A DNA stretch of 64,000 nucleotides from Beta vulgaris subsp. vulgaris. Taxonomy: Eukaryota > Streptophyta > Magnoliopsida > Caryophyllales > Amaranthaceae. Positions 20,901-31,408 of the stretch are shown here, one piece after another. The stretch is from positions 37,722,543-37,786,542 of the forward strand of contig NC_079202.1 of assembly GCF_026745355.1 (NCBI RefSeq), written 5' to 3'. Made by a program: the position numbers and the translations under genes. The stretch's first letter is position 1. Every line of letters begins with the position of its first letter. The notes under the pieces were generated by a model. The model searched no databases and was not told the origin of the DNA. It worked only from the letters and a program-made list of their open reading frames with translations.

Positions 20901-23707
20901 AAGGTTGGTGGATGTTTTGGCGAAATGATGGGTCTGGTATTTATGTTACTTCATGGGTGGTTAGCAATTATTTTGATATCTATCTTGAAGCTATTTGGAA
21001 GCATTGAGGATATGTTTAATCTCTTTTTTCCTCCTGTCTAGGGAAGATGCCTAGTGACTTTTTTAAAAGTAAGGTTTAGTTTTTGGCTTTCTGCGGAAGG
21101 GTGAAAGATCAGTTTATTGAGTTTAAGTCCTTTGTTCTGAACATTAAAGACTTTTCAATGGTCTTATTGTGGTTTGTTTTGTTCAGCCTTGCATGGCCTT
21201 GGAAATTTTTTGGTTCAGTGGAAAAGGCAGAAGATAAAGTGGAATGTAGAAGCTAATTTCTTTTCCAGTTTAGTTGTTCATGTGAATGGGATAACATGTG
21301 GATTTAATGGTTCAAGTTTTCCATAAGAGGAGTTGAACTCAATTTGCATAACCTATTGTATAGTCGGGGAGCAATGTAATTCACATCAGATATTGGATGT
21401 ATGTTTTTAATTTGGGATTCATATTATGTACGATTCGTTTGGCCAAGGGCATGATGGTTTTGGTTCCTAGACCTTCGTCATATATGGGAACACCTGCTAT
21501 CCCTCTAATAGTAATCTTTTTGATCCAAAAGTACAGTGGCAATGGTTAGTTATACAACTGTCAGGTTTGCAGTTTTGATCCCAATATAGTCCAACCTAAA
21601 ATTTGGTGGTTAGATTTTCGAGGGATGAACTTTTTAAGAGGAGGCCTATGAAGTATTATTTCTAAGTATCATCAGCGGATGGTGTACCAGACAAGCATGT
21701 CGGGACCCTGATTTCTGGAGTGTGCTGCTGGTAAAGTGTCAATAATTGAATAGCATATAAGTAGCATAAGTATGCTCTTTGGTGATTGTATAGTACTCCT
21801 ATATCCATTGTCTTTCCCTATCTCAACCTTTGTTACATAATTTTGTGTACTATCTTTATATCTCAACCTTTGGGATCTCTCCTTATGTGTACTGTCTTTC
21901 CCTATCTTAACCTTTGGGATCTCTCCTCTTTATGGTAGTTCAGTGTCTTTGCTTGATAACTGATGTTGGCAGCAACACCCACTCATGTTCTCATTCTTAA
22001 GTTGTGATCACTCGTCAGAAGACATAGAATAACATGTTTGGACCATCAGTTATATAGACATCAAAGGTCCTATTTCAAGTTTCCTTATCTCACTTCGTTT
22101 TCGTTCTTCTGTATGTGCTATCCTTTAATAACCATAAAAATACATAAGAGAGATCCCAATAAGTTGTCTGTCATGTACAACTATTTGAAGGAAAGAATTA
22201 ATATTTTCTAATATATTTTCCACCTTGCTGTTTATTTGTAGGGCGGACGAGGAGCCTGTTGATCCTAAGAGGGAGATTGAAGAAAGCATATGCAAGCCCA
22301 AATGCGTGAAACCCTTACTTGACTACCAGGTTAATCATGCTAGATACTGAAATTCTGCATGGCTTTTTTTCTTTTTCATTCCATGAAAGATTTGATCATT
22401 TCATGCAACATCTCAAGTTTGTTTAAACGGTTTTTTCACCAAAATTCCCCTGACAAAAAAATTCATTCACGAAATACCCCCGACTTTTAAAAAAATTCAC
22501 AAAATACCCTTAATGACTAACAACGGTTAACTCTGTTAGTCATTAACGTTAATTACCCCTAGAAAATCTAATTAATCCCTAAAAAACCCTAATTAACCCC
22601 AAAACTTCTAAAACCCCTAACTAACCCTAACCCATTCCCAGCCCACCCCTTGCCCCACCAGCCACCTACCCCAGCCCCACCAACCACCCCCTTCCCCTCG
22701 ATCTCCCTCGCTGCCGCACCTCCCCCTCCCCACCACCCCCGCAGCCCCTCCGATCTGATGAGGGGGAGCAACTGAGTTCGGAAGGGAGGGGGAGGGGGAG
22801 GGGACTGGTAGGCGCAGCGGGGGAGGTGGGGATGGGGAGGTGCGGCAGCGAGGGCGATCGAGGGGGAGGGGGTGGCTGGTGGGGTTGGGGGTGGGTGTGG
22901 GCTTGGTGGGATGGGAATGGGTTAGGGTTAGTTAGGATTTTAGGATTTTTTAGGAATTTTTAGGGTTAATTAGGATTAATTAACGCTAATGACTAATGGA
23001 GTTGACCGCCGTTAGTCATTAAGGGCATTTTGTGTCATTTTTTTAACATTTGGGGTATCTGGTGAATTTTTTTAAAAGTCGGGGGTATTTGGTGAATTTT
23101 GAAAAAAGTGGGGGTATTTGGTATATAATTTTTTTTGTCAGGGGTATTTGGTGAAAAAACCGTTGTTTAAAAGTGGAAATAAAAAGTTAGAAGTTGGGCA
23201 AGAAAGTACCCAAATTGGTTAGAGTTTCACATGGTTTCATGCTGCTTGATGGTGCTTGGTTCACTTATAATAAACATGTGGTCTTGCTGGTAGTGGGATA
23301 TTGTGAAGATAATCTCACGATTTATTGGGATTTCAATTGCTTAAAACATTCGTTTATGTAGATTTGATCATTTGTCCGTTTTCTTTTTTCTACTAAGCAC
23401 ATACTAGAAAAATATACTTTTTTTTTTTCATTTTTCCTTATGATGATTGAGTTTGAGCTAATTTGAAAGTAACATTTTAAAACTGTACTCTCAATTACAA
23501 TGCAGGCTTGTATTAAAAGAATCAAGGATGATGAAAGTGGACATAAGCATTGCACAGGACAGTATTTCGACTACTGGTCTTGTATTGATAAATGTGTAAG
23601 TTGTCTTAACTTTTTCCATTGGTTAAGACATAGCTTTCACCTTGTTAATCTTATCCCGTGAAAATGCAATGCAGGTTGCCCCAAGATTATTTGCTAAGCT
23701 GAAATAA
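17936..23707 (+). CDS. QCR6: Cytochrome b-c1 complex subunit 6 (hinge protein, QCR6)
   Basis: Coding exons are 17936-17937 (AT of the start codon), 22242-22329, 23506-23595 and 23675-23707 (ending TAA). Together they give 70 codons, the usual size for plant QCR6. The product begins MADEEPVDPKREIEES, an acidic N-terminus, and ends VAPRLFAKLK. Cys22/Cys32 and Cys46/Cys56 form two CX9C spacings, the twin CX9C pattern expected for disulfide-bonded intermembrane-space proteins; Cys18 and Cys60 are extra. The hinge protein sits on the intermembrane side of complex III and helps cytochrome c1 meet cytochrome c. The first exon pair is inferred: a 5' UTR exon ending at 17093 (ACAG|GTGCGC) and an exon at 17892-17937 ending CTGAT|GTAAGTG. 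No other in-frame ATG precedes the acceptor at 22241. The three later exons are certain; the split start is likely but needs cDNA. Confidence 0.88.
17938..22241 (+). other. Long QCR6 intron (4.3 kb)
   Basis: This intron runs from GTAAGTG to the TTTATTTGTAG acceptor. Short open frames in it, such as one at 20149-20499, show no known domain. No nested gene or transposon with clear ends was found apart from a small tandem repeat near 21810-21930. Confidence 0.5.
21805..21930 (+). repeat. Short tandem repeat, about 40-45 bp unit, three partial copies
   Basis: A unit with TATCTCAACCTTTG and nearby TGTACT(G/A)TCTTT recurs near 21816, 21859 and 21903, with GGGATCTCTCC following in the last two. It lies within the long QCR6 intron. 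Confidence 0.5.
22428..23162. mobile_element. MULE-type non-autonomous element with long terminal inverted repeats
   Basis: The ends read CGGTTTTTTCACCAAA on the left and, inverted, the same sequence on the right. Inverted similarity continues for over 100 bases (CCCTGACAAAAAAA, ACCCCCGACTTTTAAAAAAA, AATGACTAAC blocks). TTGTTTAAA flanks it on both sides (22419-22427 and 23163-23171), a perfect 9 bp duplication typical of Mutator-like elements. The C-rich then G-rich interior gives no transposase. It is in QCR6 intron 3 (22330-23505). Confidence 0.88.
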
Positions 23708-23871
23708 TGATGGCATCCTGGTGGTGTTGCTGCTGTGGTGCAAGCTCTACCTTTTTTCTACTCACCTTGTGGTTCTGTGCTGCACAATGTCGCCTTTGAA
23801 TTGTATTTTTTTGTTCTCTTTAAAAAGGAAAAAAGAGACTAATTTTTGAGCATACTGAAGACTGTTTCTAG

Positions 23872-23877
23872 AATAAA
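23872..23877 (+). terminator. Candidate poly(A) signal of QCR6
   Basis: AATAAA lies about 165 bases after the QCR6 stop. Plant poly(A) signals are loose, so this is only a candidate. Confidence 0.3.
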
Positions 23878-24271
23878 AAAAAGTTGTGCTTGTTTTGACA
23901 GATTCACTGATCTCACCATATTTTGGAGGCTGGTAGACCGGGATCTCTGCATCCTGTGTTTTTCTTTTGTTGGTTTCTTGAGCATAGTTGGTGTGTAAGA
24001 GCAGACAAAGCTTACATTTCATAATATGAAGAGATCCCTGGACTATATCATGAAAATATGATTTATGAAACTAGGAAATGCTGAGGTAGTGCGAATTGCT
24101 CGCTGTTCTAAAAAATTGTTTGCAGGACTTATGTTGCCTCTTCATCCATCCCAATCTGGCATAGGTTGTGTTATGGATGTAGGCATGTAGCTATTCATTC
24201 CCACGCTTCTCTGGTTGCTACTTCATCTTCTTTCGCATTCGAGCGTTACCCAATTGCAAAGTGTTTTGGGA

Positions 24272-25350
24272 CACAATAACTAGGGCAGAAAGGGTTTTGA
24301 TAGGAATAATTTCACCTATGTGGTCTTTTCATAATAGTGAATAATTTCACTTATGACCCATGTTTTTCCAAATTAGGGAATTACTTGTTGGTAACTTGTA
24401 AATGCTGGTTTAATATCCTAATTTTGCAATTAAGAAGTCATTTAATATATTTTAACTCAATTAAATGTCTAAATCTAGTTATTTGACTATAAATTACTCA
24501 AAAGAAAATCTAAATCGCCATGTGCACCATCCCTATCCCAATCACTTTGACGCTCTTCGATTGTTAGTGCTACAAATTCTCTCACCATCACTGATTGTTT
24601 TGATATCATCTTGTTCGCACTACGAAGAAACCTTGTTGAGCCATGGGATTGAAACAAATGTTCTCCGGTAGCTGTTGAGAGAAGGACGAACAAAGGAGTT
24701 GTGTTGGCGTGCTACCGACATTGATGGTAGATATGGAAGTGTTTGAAAGATAGAAAAACTTTGACTGAAATTGAATTCATCGACGGAAAAAATTGGTTTT
24801 TTTGGCGAAAATTCCGAGGAGAGATATAAAGAAATCACAGATGGTGTGGATTGAAGAGAGAGAAATGAAATTATAGGGATTGTGGAGGTGATTGATGATG
24901 AAGGAGAAGAAAAATTTGTATTTTCATTGGATGAGGTGAACATGTACAAAGGTGGACTTGACGAGGCAAGACATAGGGGATGGTAATGGGTTCAACGAGA
25001 TTGAGAGGTGGGGGGCGCAATGCTGGCAGAGGCGAGGGATCATTTTTGAGGGGTGATTTTAGGGGTGAGGGATTGGTAGAAGGGGGGGGGGGGGTTGGTT
25101 TTGGGGGTAGGGTCGAGGGTTAGGGTGTTTTTATTTATATTATTTAATTGATAATTGCTTTTGGAAAGGAAACAAGAGTCAACAAGTAATTTTTTAATCG
25201 GTCAATCTAGTAACTGGTTAAAATGACCCAATTTAGAAATACATGGGTCATAGATGGGATTGCTCCCATATTATCAAAAGGTAGGACTATTATAGGAAAA
25301 CCAGCCAAAGGTGGGATTATTCGTATCAATTTTTCCAAAGGGTTATTGTG
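24272..25350. mobile_element. Diverged long inverted-repeat element (MULE-like), about 1.08 kb
   Basis: The left edge begins CACAATAACTAGGGC; the right edge, inverted, begins CACAATAACCCTTTGG. Both continue with related blocks: AATAATTTCACCTATG versus AATAATCCCACCTTTG, then CTTATGACCCATG versus CTATGACCCATG, then AATTACTTGTTG. No clear target duplication was found. Open frames inside are short and unrecognised. It lies just left of the LINE. Confidence 0.5.
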
Positions 25351-25517
25351 GGATAATAGAGTTTAAAAGCAAGATCAAACATGAAACAATTTCATGAATG
25401 ATTAAACATTAACTAACATAACTATATACATAAAAAAAAATTCCCTTGAGAGATAGGGTTTGGCCCCTTGAGAGAGAGACTGCGACTGCACTCCCGGGGA
25501 GCCTGATCTCCGGCACT

Positions 25518-26899
25518 ATGGCCAACGATCTGCTTGAAAAATACTCTGATTTATCTATCCTCGATGATGAAAACACTATTGTGGACATAGGCGAATGTGA
25601 TGATCAAGAAGTCGAGGAGAAAGTTTCGCTTATGCTCATAGGGAAACTATACACTAATCGAACTTTTAATACGGAGGCTTTTAAGCGTACAATCACGCAA
25701 TCATGGGCGCCCACGAAACATGATGTAATTAAAGCAATTGAAACCAATCTGTTTGCTTTCCAATTCTTTCACTGGAGGGATAAGGAGAAGGTTTTGATGG
25801 GTCAGCCGTGGGGTTTTGATCAAAACCTATTGTTATTAAACGAGATCTCAGGCGAGGAACAACAAAATCAGGTAAAACTGACTCATTCACCCTTTTGGGT
25901 TCGAATCTATAGTTTACCATTTATTTGTCGTAATGATGTGGCGGTAAAAGCTACAACATCCTCGTTAGGGGACGTAATTGAATTGGAGAATGATGACCTA
26001 GGGCTAGAAAAGTACAGGAGAATTAAAGTCATGTTGGACGTTTCTAAACCCCTGCGCAGGTTTCAAAAAGTCAGAACAAAGTCGGGTAATCTGGTTGGGA
26101 TCGAATTTAAATACGAAGGTTTGCCCTTATTTTGTTTCTTGTGTGGTCGTATGGGTCATAGTGAAAAAGACTGTCCTCATGCGAGTGGAGATGAAGGTGA
26201 AAATATGATGGGGTGGGGGCTATGTTTAAAAGCCTCACCTCGCAAGGGTAGGCAAAAGTATTTGGAGAAGGCATCGGCTGCAAGGGTCGGACGAAAGCTT
26301 AAGTTTTTTGGTAAGCCAAAGGAGGAGAAGTATCAAAAATCAAAGCTAGGGTTAGGATGTGTACCTGGTAATATACCTAACCTCAACCGTGGATCCTCAG
26401 GCGAGGGGGGGGGGGGGGGGGGGGGCTGGAAGACACTATGAATCATGTCAGTGTGGTAGTAACCAATGGAGAGGGGGTGACATGTGCAGATTTCGTCGAC
26501 GGTTCAGTGGGGGAAAAGGAAGGAGTGCAGGGGTCACAAGAGCAAGTGAGGGAGTATAGGGAGGGGGAGCCACAAAAGGGAGCGAGGGAGATAGTGGGTG
26601 AACAAAGTGTTGGGGAGCTGGCCCTTCATTTTGTTATCGGGTATAACAGCCCGTTGGCTCGAAAACTTGTGAAGGCACCTCGCAAAGGGGTTCATGGCCG
26701 AACAACCTCGAATCATAAAAAAGGGAATGACATGCGCCAAGGGAAAAGGAAATTTGCAGTAGAAGTTGAAGATGGAATGGATGTGGTGATGGATGACATT
26801 GTTACGGTGAAACGGGGTAAACCTGATTCAGATAACTCTAGTGAATCTCTAGTTATAGTAGCGGAGTTTGGTGGTGACCAACCTCACGAAGAGCCATGA
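25518..26899 (+). pseudogene. LINE ORF1 (DUF4283, CCHC zinc knuckle), frame broken at a G-tract
   Basis: The frame from Met at 25518 (MANDLLEKYSDLSILD; an upstream in-frame Met lies at 25446) contains a DUF4283-like region (VSLMLIGKLYTNRTFN to about PFWVRIYSLPF) and a zinc knuckle CFLCGRMGHSEKDC. It stops at 26439-26441 just after a run of about 21 G at 26405-26426. The reading continues in another frame (26438-26899) to PHEEP and TGA. The shift at the homopolymer explains the break. The terminal TGA overlaps the ATG of ORF2 as ATGA (26896-26899), a coupling arrangement of the two ORFs. Confidence 0.8.
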
Positions 26900-26928
26900 A
26901 AATCTACTACTGGAAAAATAAGGAACGG

Positions 26929-27163
26929 CTGCGCTAAAAAAGGCCTGTAGGGCTGCACTTTTTGACATCAGCCCTTTCCATAGCGGCCCTTCACTTTTTA
27001 AGTAGGGTTGCGCTTTTCAAGCGCAGCCCTTCACAACGAAGGGCTGCGCTTTTAACAAAAAGCGCAGCCCTTCATGCTTAAAAGGGATGCGCTTTTAACA
27101 AAAAGCGCAGCCCTTCTACAAGTGAAGGGCTGCGCTTTTAGAAAAAAACGCAGCCCTTTTGAC
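26929..27163. repeat. Left subterminal inverted-repeat array of the CACTA-like element
   Basis: About four to five hairpin units, each GGGCTGCGCTTTT, a short A/T loop, then AAAAGCGCAGCCC. They are spaced 30-50 bases apart and become more perfect toward the interior. Confidence 0.8.
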
Positions 27164-27989
27164 CCAAAAAAAAAAATATATATTTTTTTTTGCATTTTTT
27201 TACTCCTAAATATATGTACTCATGTTGATATTATTTAAACAATCCAAAGCAGAAAAGATTGATCACCCAACTCTAAAGGTGGATGCTAGAATTGCACACC
27301 CAAATCAACTAGACAATGCCAGCACAAGAGAAGCAGAAGACATTACAATACCCAGTTCAACAAAGCATATAATATATAGCATAGGAAAGTTTTAATGGAT
27401 AAACAATAATAAAACCCATAATTTGAGATATTGCCAAAGCTAAAATTTTGCACAGACGAAAGCGACATGATAACCCTCCAGAATTACTGTAGAGCATATA
27501 ATATATGCATTAATGATTAAAAAAAAAGAACGAAAATAGAAAAAAAAGGAACGGATTTAAAAACAGAAATTAACAAAAATGAACAAAAAATGAAAAAAAT
27601 AACCCTAAAATTATAGATCTGAAAATGAACTAATCTGAAAATGAACAAATCTGAACATTAACGATGAAAAAAATAACCCTAAAAAAATAAACTAATCTGA
27701 AAATGAACAAAAAAAATTGAAAAAAATAAACGAAAATGAAAAAAAACCCTAAAATTATAGATCTGAAGAGTTGATTTCAGTCGAAGATATAACCCCCAAC
27801 TCTTTCGCCATCTTCCACAAACGGTGATTTTAGAACGCCGACGAACGAATTGAAGCCGGTGTGAGAGAGAAACGAACGGCGACGAGATGGGGGTGATAGA
27901 GAAGCCGGAATATTGATGCGGGTTTTTTTGTGAGGAGATTCTTGCAACTGAGTAGCCTTAGCCTACAGAGGAAACGCTCAAATGCTGCT

Positions 27990-28112
27990 TGCAGAGGAAA
28001 TCGAAGGGAGGGAGATGCGGGTTTTTTTTTGGGATTTTGAATTTGATTTTCTAGGGTTTTGGAATTGCATCAATTACAGAGGAAATCGAAGGGAGGGAGA
28101 TGCGGGTTTTTT
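27990..28112 (+). repeat. Direct duplication inside the CACTA-like element
   Basis: CAGAGGAAATCGAAGGGAGG followed by GAGATGCGGGTTTTTT occurs near 27993 and again near 28077, about 84 bases apart. Confidence 0.75.
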
Positions 28113-28240
28113 GTGAGGAGATGAAGAAGAGGAGATGAAATGGGAGGAGCGTGGGGGGTTTAGCTTTCAACAGCGAGATATAATAGAATTGGAGGGAGTT
28201 TAGCGGGCTAGGGCAATTACATAAAGAATTTAAGGCCCAG

Positions 28241-28540
28241 TAGGGCTGCGCTTCATTAAAAAACACAGCCCTTCTAACTAAAAAGGGTTGCGTTTTTTAG
28301 TCAAGCGCAACCCTTCACTAAAAAGGGCTGCGCTTAACTAAAAAACGCAGCCCTTCTTACAGTTAGAAGGGCTGCGTTTTTTAGTCAAGCGTAGCCCTTT
28401 ATCTAAAGGGCTGCGCTCTTCTTAAAAAACGCAGCCCTTCTGTTATGTAGGGCTGCGCTTTTTAAAAAAACGCAGCCCTACAATAAAGAAGGGCTGCGTT
28501 TTGAAGAAAGCGCAGCCCTTCCTGCGCAGCCCTTCTTTTT
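28241..28540. repeat. Right subterminal inverted-repeat array of the CACTA-like element
   Basis: About seven hairpin units of GGGCTGCGTTTTT paired with AAAAACGCAGCCC-type sequence, some with single-base changes (for example CAACCC or GTAGCCC), fill 300 bases up to the right terminus. Confidence 0.8.
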
Positions 28541-28555
28541 TTTTCCCTACATCTA

Positions 28556-29160
28556 TGTTGGAACTGCCGGGGGGTGGGCAACCCCTGGTCAGTTCGCCGA
28601 CTCCATAGGTGGCCGGAGTAGTTCTATTGCCCCTGATGTGTTATTTTTATCTGAAATAATGATCACAAAAAATGCAGTTGAGTCCCTTAAAGGGCGGTTG
28701 GGTTTTTCTGAAGCTTTGGGTGTAGCTAACAGAGGTAATTCGGGAGGTTTGGGTTTATTTTGGAGGGAGGAGAGAGTGAGTTTCCACCTTATTTCGTTCT
28801 CATAAAACCACATTTGTGGGGATTTAGTGCACGGGAATGGCGAGCGGTTCCGGTTTATAGGTGTGTATGGTTGGCCGGATGCGGCTAATAAACACCGTAC
28901 TTGGGACCTCATGCGAGCTTTGTGTCACGATGTCACGTCTCCAGTGCTTTTTGGTGGCGACTTCAATGAAATACTCAGTTATGATGAGAAGGAGGGGGGG
29001 GGGGTCTGTCCACTGTAGGCGCGAAATTTCAAACTTTCGTGCTGCCCTTGAGGAGCTCGAGCTACGTGATTTACCTCATGTGGGACAGTGGTATACGTGG
29101 GAACATGGCCAAAGCCCAGAAACGAGAATAAGGGAACGGCTGGATCGCTTTTTGGCATGA
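28556..29160 (+). pseudogene. LINE ORF2 endonuclease
   Basis: Directly after the DNA transposon the frame reads TGTTGGAACTGCCGGGG, encoding CWNCRG, the endonuclease start; its ATG (26896) lies on the other side of the insertion. Later parts are YGWPDAANKHRTWDL and GGDFNEILSYDEK (GDFN core motif). A G-tract at about 28995-29005 shifts the frame, after which it reads ISNFRAALEELELRDLP and RIRERLDRFLA to a stop at 29158-29160. The enzyme nicks target DNA in the family. This copy is broken. Confidence 0.85.
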
Positions 29161-29410
29161 AACTCATGAGCGGACAGATTTCCTTCTGCATTTGTAGAAC
29201 ACCTCGTGCGCTACAAGTCTGACCATGCAACTATTGTTCTTCATACGGACGGCCAATATAAGGAGAGGAGGGGGAAGGACCGTAAGTTTAAGTTTGAGAC
29301 ATGTTGGTTGATTGATGGGGGTTGCGAGGAGGTGGTGCAACGTGCAGGAGTGTTGGGCGTCGGCTGCGGGAAGTGGAGTGTTGGGGTAGATTTCAGCGAC
29401 GGCGGGAGGA

Positions 29411-31213
29411 TTGAGTAGATGGAGCAAGCGAAGTTTTCATAATCTGGATAAGCAGATTAAAGAGACCGAAAAGAAGCTTCATGCAGCGCAAATCAAAGAG
29501 TCAACGCCGGCTTACGTACATGAGTGTGCGGCTCTTGAGCAGAAGTTAGATGAGCTTAATGCAAAGCATGAAGCTTATTGGTATCTCCGATCCCGAGTTT
29601 CATAGGTTAAAAGATGGGGACCGTAATACCAAGTACTTCCACCATAAGGCGTCTCAACGGAAAGCGAGGAATTGGATTCGAGGTTTATATGACAAAGATG
29701 GAGTGTGGAGAGAGGACATGCAGGAGGTGGAGGACGTGACAGTTGATTTCTATAAGAATCTTTTTGACTCTTGTAACCCATCCTCCGATAATATTAGAAA
29801 AGTGCTCGATCATGTTCCACATTGTATTACTGAGGATGATAATGCTGCGCTTATGGCCCCTTTCTCAAAGGAGGAAATCTTTTCGGCTTTGCAACAAATG
29901 CACCCTTGTAAGGCCCCAGGGCCTGATGGTATGCACGCTATTTTCTATCTCCGATTCTGGCATATAATAGGCGACGACGTTACGCATTATGTGAGTCATG
30001 TCTTACATGGCATTTTATCTCCATAAGCTGTAAATTGGACGAATATTGCCCTCATCCCCAAAGTGAAATCCCCTACTGTGATGTCGGAGTTTAGACCCAT
30101 TAGCCTTTGCAATGTTCTTTATAAATTGATCTCTAAAGCTATAATTGGTCGACTGAAGAATATTCTACCGAAAATAGTTTTTGAGAACCAGAGTGCTTTT
30201 GTTCCGGGGAGGCTGATTACGGATAATGCTTTGATTGCCTTGGAAATTTTTCATTCAATGAAAAACAGAAATAAGAGTAAGAAAGGAGTAGTTGCTATGA
30301 AGCTGGATATGAGCAAGGCCTATGACAGAGTGGAGTAGGGTTTCTTGCGTAAACTCCTGCTTACTATGGGTTTTGATGGTAGATGGGTGAATATTGTGAT
30401 GCAATGTGTCTCAACAGTTCGCTACTCTTTTATCATTAATGGGAAGGTGTGTGGTGATGTCTCTCCTTTTAGGGGGCTGAGGGAAGGGGAATAGGGGATC
30501 CTTTATCCCCCTACCTGTTTATCCTGGTGGCAGATGCGTTCTCACATATGCTTAACAGTGGTGTGCGGAACAATTGGATTCATGGTGCAAAAGCTAGCCT
30601 GCAAGGGCCGTCCATCTCTCACCTTCTTTTTGCGGATGACAGTTTACTCTTTACTAGAGCCACCCGTCAGGAATGCTTATTTATTGTTGATATTCTCAAC
30701 CAGTATGAAGCAGCATCAGGGCAGAAAATTAACTGTGAAAAATAGGAGGTTTCTTTTAGTAAAGGTGTCGATTCTGTGCGTAAACAGGAGATGATAGATG
30801 TTCTGAACATGAGACTAGTGGATAAGCACGACAAATATCTTGGTATACCGTCACTTGCAGGAAGATCGAAAAGAGTTGTGTTTCGGGAATTACTTGACAG
30901 AGTTTGGAAAAAGTTACAAGGGTGGAAAGAAAAACTATTATCACGTACGGGAAAGGAGATTCTCTTGAAAGCTGTCATTCAAGCTTCCCCTACTTACCTT
31001 ATGGGTGTCTACAAGATTCCCAGTTCGGTAATCCAGGAGATACATGCAGCAATGGCGCGGTTCTGGTGGGGCCAAAAAGGTGGAGGTTGGCCGATGTATT
31101 GGGTTAGTTGGGCTAAGCTTTGCACTACAAAGTGTGTTGGTGGAATGGGGTTTAAAGACTTGTCGGTATTTAATGATGCACTACTAGGGAGGCAATTTTT
31201 GAGAATTATGTAG
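29411..31213 (+). pseudogene. LINE ORF2 reverse transcriptase
   Basis: RT blocks appear in order in fragments: APGPDGMHAIFYLRFWHIIG (29550-30026), [18 protein letters not shown] and [18 protein letters not shown], then [12 protein letters not shown] (30063-30338). A catalytic FADD box (LLFADDSLLFTRA) lies in 30527-30745, followed by the thumb region (30776-31213). Nonsense codons and small shifts separate the parts, for example TAG at 30336-30338, a break near 30490, and TAG at 30743-30745 and 31211-31213. All core motifs remain visible. Confidence 0.85.
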
Positions 31214-31408
31214 GCGGGTAATTCTTTGTGTGGGAAGGTGCATAAAGCCAAATATTTTGCTAATGATGAGGTCCTGAATTCTCGGCTTGGGTTTGCAAGT
31301 AGCTTCTCATGGGGTAGTATATGGAGCTCGAAATCATTGGTAAAAGAGGGGGTGCTGTGACGAGTTGGCACGGGGGAGAAGATAAACATATGGGATGACC
31401 CATGGCTT

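Larger units (their letters stand above)
26907..28550. mobile_element. CACTA-like non-autonomous element with arrays of hairpin subterminal repeats
   Basis: Both ends are packed with GGGCTGCG(C/T)TTTT and its inverse AAAAGCGCAGCCC, in alternating orientation, at about 26929-27163 and 28241-28540. Such subterminal repeats are a CACTA feature, where they bind transposase. The left terminus reads TACTACTGGAAAAATAAGG, one base from a CACTA-type start. The right terminus is eroded. ATCTA lies at both junctions (26902-26906, 28551-28555), so the exact duplication is ambiguous. The 1.1 kb interior is AT-rich and codes for no transposase. It contains a repeated segment (see separate entry). Confidence 0.65.
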
